Shown here piece by piece: positions 60,979-63,568 of a DNA stretch of 63,568 nucleotides. Origin of the DNA: Clostridia bacterium (GTDB taxonomy: Bacteria; Bacillota; Clostridia; Oscillospirales; Acutalibacteraceae); NCBI GenBank assembly GCA_017436285.1, contig JAFSDL010000053.1:1-63568 (forward strand). The letters run 5' to 3'. Every line of letters begins with the position of its first letter. The stretch's first letter is position 1. The translations under genes and the position numbers were made by a program. The notes under the pieces are model-generated. The model was not told the DNA's origin. It saw only the letters and a list, made by a program, of their open reading frames with translations, and did no database searches.

Positions 60979-63324
60979 TTGCCTATTATGATAAAAGACC
61001 TTTTAACAAAGGTCAAGGAAATGTATCAGGAGCTTAGGCTTTATTGGAATCAACCAAGACCCGGTGAGTATGTGCCCTATAAAGAGGTTATAATGCTTTC
61101 TGTGGGTTGGATGGCACTTCATATGTCTGTTCAATGGACTATCGGCTTCGGTGTTGGTAACCAATTTACAGGTATGACCTTGGGAATGAACAACAACGAG
61201 CTTCTTATTATGGGGTATATTTGCCAATTTTTAGGCTATGCCCTGACACCTCTTAACGCTTGGATTGTTGATAATCTTCGCAGTAAGGATGGTAAATACA
61301 GAGTTTATATCAAGCTTGCAATTCCTGCTATGGTGCTGACGCTTCTTTCTTTGTGGCTTCCTTATGAGCAGATTCGTGACGGCTCTCATCCGCTTTCACG
61401 ATATTTTATGATAATTGTTCTGTTCCTTATCGGTCAGGTTCAGGGCTATGTTCAGAGCTGGGTGCAGACCGGTGTTACTAATATGGTGCACGTTATGACA
61501 CCTAACACACAGGAACGCACCAAGATAATGGCTATAACAAGTATTATTTATTCTCTTGGATACTCAATAAATAACATTTATTATCCATTGATGGTTGATA
61601 TGCTTACTGATAACGGCGAGAAATATACAATGACCTATTTCCGCGGTGCATATACGCCTATGGCACTTCTTATGCCCATTGTTTTAGTTGCGTATTTCGG
61701 TACAAAGGAAAGACTTGTTCTTCCCAAGAGCCGTATTACCAAAATGAGCTTTACAAGCTCTATGCGTGCGGTTGCAGGAAACAAGATTTTCTGGATTAAA
61801 TGCGCCGACGGTTGGAATAACTTCCTTGAGGGTGCAAAGGGAAATATATGGGATTGGATGGTTTACAGAGCCCATATTATGAAGAGTAGTACATACGGTC
61901 TTCTTAACACTATTTCCTATAATGCTAATTTCTGGGGGATGCTGTTCTCTCCTTGGTTTATTAAAAAATTCGGTAAGAAGAAAATCAAAATTGTCAAGAA
62001 TATTATTCAGATTTTCCTTGTGGCATCATATTTCCTTTTCTACAAGAGTCCGTTTGCAGGCGTAGGTCTGTTTATTGTTTATACTCTTGATAGATTTGTT
62101 GATACATATAATGTTATTGATAGTGCTATTGAATCAGATATGCGAGATAATCAGCAGTATCTGATTGGTGAACGAATAGATGGTGCTTTCGGTTTTGTTT
62201 CCACCTATGCAGGTGGTGCAATCAATGCAGTAACAAACCTTTTCATTCCTTATGTTTATAAGAAAAAGGGCTTTGACGGAAACGATTATTCCGTTCTTGA
62301 TGTTTACCTTGATTATGATGAATCCAAGCCCCTTTCAATGCAGAAGAAAAATCCCAATTGTGTTCTCTATGAGTTAATGGATACACTTCTGGTGATTTCC
62401 ATAATCGGTGCGGCGGTAGACGTTCTTCCCTGGTTCTTGTATGACATTTCCGAAACAGGTCAGAAATCTATGATCCGCGCTATCAGAATAAGAACAATTG
62501 TTGAGGATGCCAATACAGGAAGCAGAGATGAAGCCTCTTATATTGAGGGCTGTGAAGCAATTTTCAAGGCAAAGAAATTCTTTGGCGTTGAAAAAATTGA
62601 GAATTACAAGGATAAATTAAAAGAGGCAAAGGCACTTCCCAATGCAACTGAAAATGAAAAAGAAATCAGAAGACAGGCAATAAAATCTGCAAAAGAGTAT
62701 ATAAATGACTCGGAAATTCACAACGAAGAGGTTGAAATTGCAGATTTTGTTATGCACGAATTGAACCGTTTTGAAACTGAATTTGGAAAAAAACAGCTTG
62801 AGCTTTGCCGTCTTATAGCAGAGGGCGGACCTCAGAATTTCTTTAAATGTGCAGAAGAGGCTCAAAAGCTTGCAATTGCTCTCCCTAACACTGAGGATAA
62901 AGAGGAACGCACATGGAGAAAGCAAGAGGTAAGAAATGCAAAGGCTCTTGTTAAATCTGAAAAGCTTGCTAAAAAGCATTATCCTGAAGGAATTGTTCCC
63001 TTTGATAATCAGGTTTATGAGGATGCTTATAATATGCCTGATGATACAAAAGAACAAGCCAAGCTCAGAAGAAAAGCTATGCGAAAGGCAAGTAAGGAGC
63101 GCAATATTTACGGTGTTGTTGCTGCACCCTATCTTGCGGCGTTGAGAACACTCAATCTTTATGAGGGCTATCAGAAGCTTGATGAATTGACAGCGGACTA
63201 TGAAGATGTTATGAATGCCCGTACCGAGCGCCTCGATGAAGAAAGAGCAGAGCAGGAAAGACTTACTGCCGAAAGGAATTTCGATAAGGAAAGTAAAAAA
63301 GCAAGCAAAAAACTTAAAAAGTGA
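60979..63324 (+). CDS. MFS/GPH-type transporter with long repeated cytoplasmic tail
   Basis: The 781 aa protein begins with TTG at 60979, six bases after AAGGTG; an ATG three codons later is too far from that site. Residues about 35-500 hold 11-12 membrane helices of the glycoside-pentoside-hexuronide/MFS type. After the last helix (LLVISIIGAAVDVLPWFLYD) lies a highly charged helical tail of about 270 residues. It contains three related repeats: ALPNATENEKEIRRQAIKSA, ALPNTEDKEERTWRKQEVRN and NMPDDTKEQAKLRRKAMRKA. It probably imports a beta-galactoside for the GH35 enzyme. The tail is unusual and may be regulatory. Confidence 0.85.
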   Translation: MPIMIKDLLTKVKEMYQELRLYWNQPRPGEYVPYKEVIMLSVGWMALHMSVQWTIGFGVGNQFTGMTLGMNNNELLIMGYICQFLGYALTPLNAWIVDNLRSKDGKYRVYIKLAIPAMVLTLLSLWLPYEQIRDGSHPLSRYFMIIVLFLIGQVQGYVQSWVQTGVTNMVHVMTPNTQERTKIMAITSIIYSLGYSINNIYYPLMVDMLTDNGEKYTMTYFRGAYTPMALLMPIVLVAYFGTKERLVLPKSRITKMSFTSSMRAVAGNKIFWIKCADGWNNFLEGAKGNIWDWMVYRAHIMKSSTYGLLNTISYNANFWGMLFSPWFIKKFGKKKIKIVKNIIQIFLVASYFLFYKSPFAGVGLFIVYTLDRFVDTYNVIDSAIESDMRDNQQYLIGERIDGAFGFVSTYAGGAINAVTNLFIPYVYKKKGFDGNDYSVLDVYLDYDESKPLSMQKKNPNCVLYELMDTLLVISIIGAAVDVLPWFLYDISETGQKSMIRAIRIRTIVEDANTGSRDEASYIEGCEAIFKAKKFFGVEKIENYKDKLKEAKALPNATENEKEIRRQAIKSAKEYINDSEIHNEEVEIADFVMHELNRFETEFGKKQLELCRLIAEGGPQNFFKCAEEAQKLAIALPNTEDKEERTWRKQEVRNAKALVKSEKLAKKHYPEGIVPFDNQVYEDAYNMPDDTKEQAKLRRKAMRKASKERNIYGVVAAPYLAALRTLNLYEGYQKLDELTADYEDVMNARTERLDEERAEQERLTAERNFDKESKKASKKLKK

Positions 63325-63371
63325 GGAGCGTCGGGTGCTGCGCACAGCGTTATAATTGGCTTTGCCCCGAA

Positions 63372-63402
63372 ATTTGCCACTTGCCACTTTCAATTTGCAA
63401 CT
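63372..63402. repeat. Heptamer-phased tract (inverted)
   Basis: TTTGCCA, CTTGCCA, CTTTCAA, TTTGCAA, preceded by GGGTGCTGCGCACAGC and GCTTTGCCCCGAA, the heptamer-element core. Confidence 0.7.
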
Positions 63403-63406
63403 AAAA

Positions 63407-63568
63407 GGGGCTGTAAAAAAACGACAAGTTTTTTTACAGCCTCTTTTCTGGGATAGGAAAAAAAGATGCAGAACGGACAAACCGAGTCCCGATAAGGCTT
63501 CAGACTTATCGGGACTTGCCCGAAGGCGTACAAAGGTACGTCGAGTGGCGAGGTTTGTTCGTAGCATA
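63407..63568. repeat. Dispersed 160-bp element with terminator hairpin, copy 2 (inverted)
   Basis: The hairpin GGGGCTGTAAAAAAAC/GTTTTTTTACAGCCTC (63407-63443), followed by TTTT, can terminate the transporter gene. The following 63460-63568 is the near-exact reverse complement of 7175-7282. The window ends exactly at the end of the homology, suggesting a contig broken at a repeat. Confidence 0.85.

Overview
The window looks like a chromosome segment of a low-GC, gut-type member of the Clostridia, most likely an Oscillospirales/Ruminococcaceae-like Firmicute. This is an inference from gene content: RNase Y with YmdB, T-box leaders on alaS and ileS, HPr kinase, WhiA, an RNase M5-like Toprim protein, FtsX-type peptide-ABC permeases with a two-component system, and large secreted proteins with BspA-type leucine-rich repeats and fibronectin-III-like modules. 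Species cannot be named from the sequence. The standard bacterial code is used: TAA predominates, TGA stops occur, and glmS ends in TAG.

Layout. 0-0.7 kb: the C-terminal end of a large serine recombinase, a tRNA-Leu(UAG), and a duplicated 5' piece of that tRNA. 0.9-7 kb (+): rny, ymdB, a lipoprotein solute-binding protein and an uncharacterised membrane protein. 7.3-17.5 kb (-): a flavin split-barrel protein, a PD-(D/E)XK-like protein, then a housekeeping operon read from a T-box promoter: alaS, hinT, comEC, holA, rnmV-like, rlmD-like. 17.7-22.1 kb (+): a secreted LCAT-like lipase, rpsF-ssb-rpsR, and two small membrane-associated hypotheticals. 22.2-26.9 kb (-): hprK, a ROK glucokinase, murB, whiA and an RluA-type pseudouridine synthase. 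27-31.6 kb: a repeat island with a small XRE regulator, then a T-box-controlled type-2 ileS interrupted by one in-frame amber codon. 31.7-43.5 kb (+): three secreted surface proteins (CAP/SCP, cysteine-peptidase-like with InlB-type repeats, BspA-like LRR) sharing the same C-terminal module and 3' hairpin, with a second XRE regulator. 43.9-45.7 kb: glmS. 45.8-59 kb (+): response regulator, histidine kinase, one ABC ATPase, three FtsX-type permeases and a single-pass surface protein. 59.2-63.3 kb (+): a GH35 beta-galactosidase and an MFS/GPH-type sugar transporter with a long repeated cytoplasmic tail.

The most unusual layer is intergenic. At least five dispersed repeat systems fill the gaps between genes. 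(1) Arrays of short perfect hairpins separated by an invariant 7-base word (TCGATAT/ATATCGA or GCGATAT), at 8.6, 17.1 and 47.4 kb. (2) Palindromic MITE-like elements of about 300-470 bp, at 27.1, 33.9, 51.4 and 57.4 kb, plus a solo end at 17.0 kb. (3) REP/BIME-like inverted doublets. (4) Degenerate tracts with a strict 7-bp period, often bordering a GC-rich core. (5) A roughly 160-bp element with its own terminator hairpin, in inverted copies at 7.2 kb and at the window's right end. In the two-component/ABC cluster, most gene junctions carry a different one of these families.

Functional links that the sequence supports are as follows. A shared operator-like word lies upstream of both the two-component genes and the ABC ATPase. 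A palindrome straddles the -35 box of the large surface-protein gene beside the second XRE gene. GH35 and its neighbouring transporter form a likely beta-galactoside uptake and hydrolysis pair. Nothing here is a CRISPR array, prophage or recognisable secondary-metabolite cluster.
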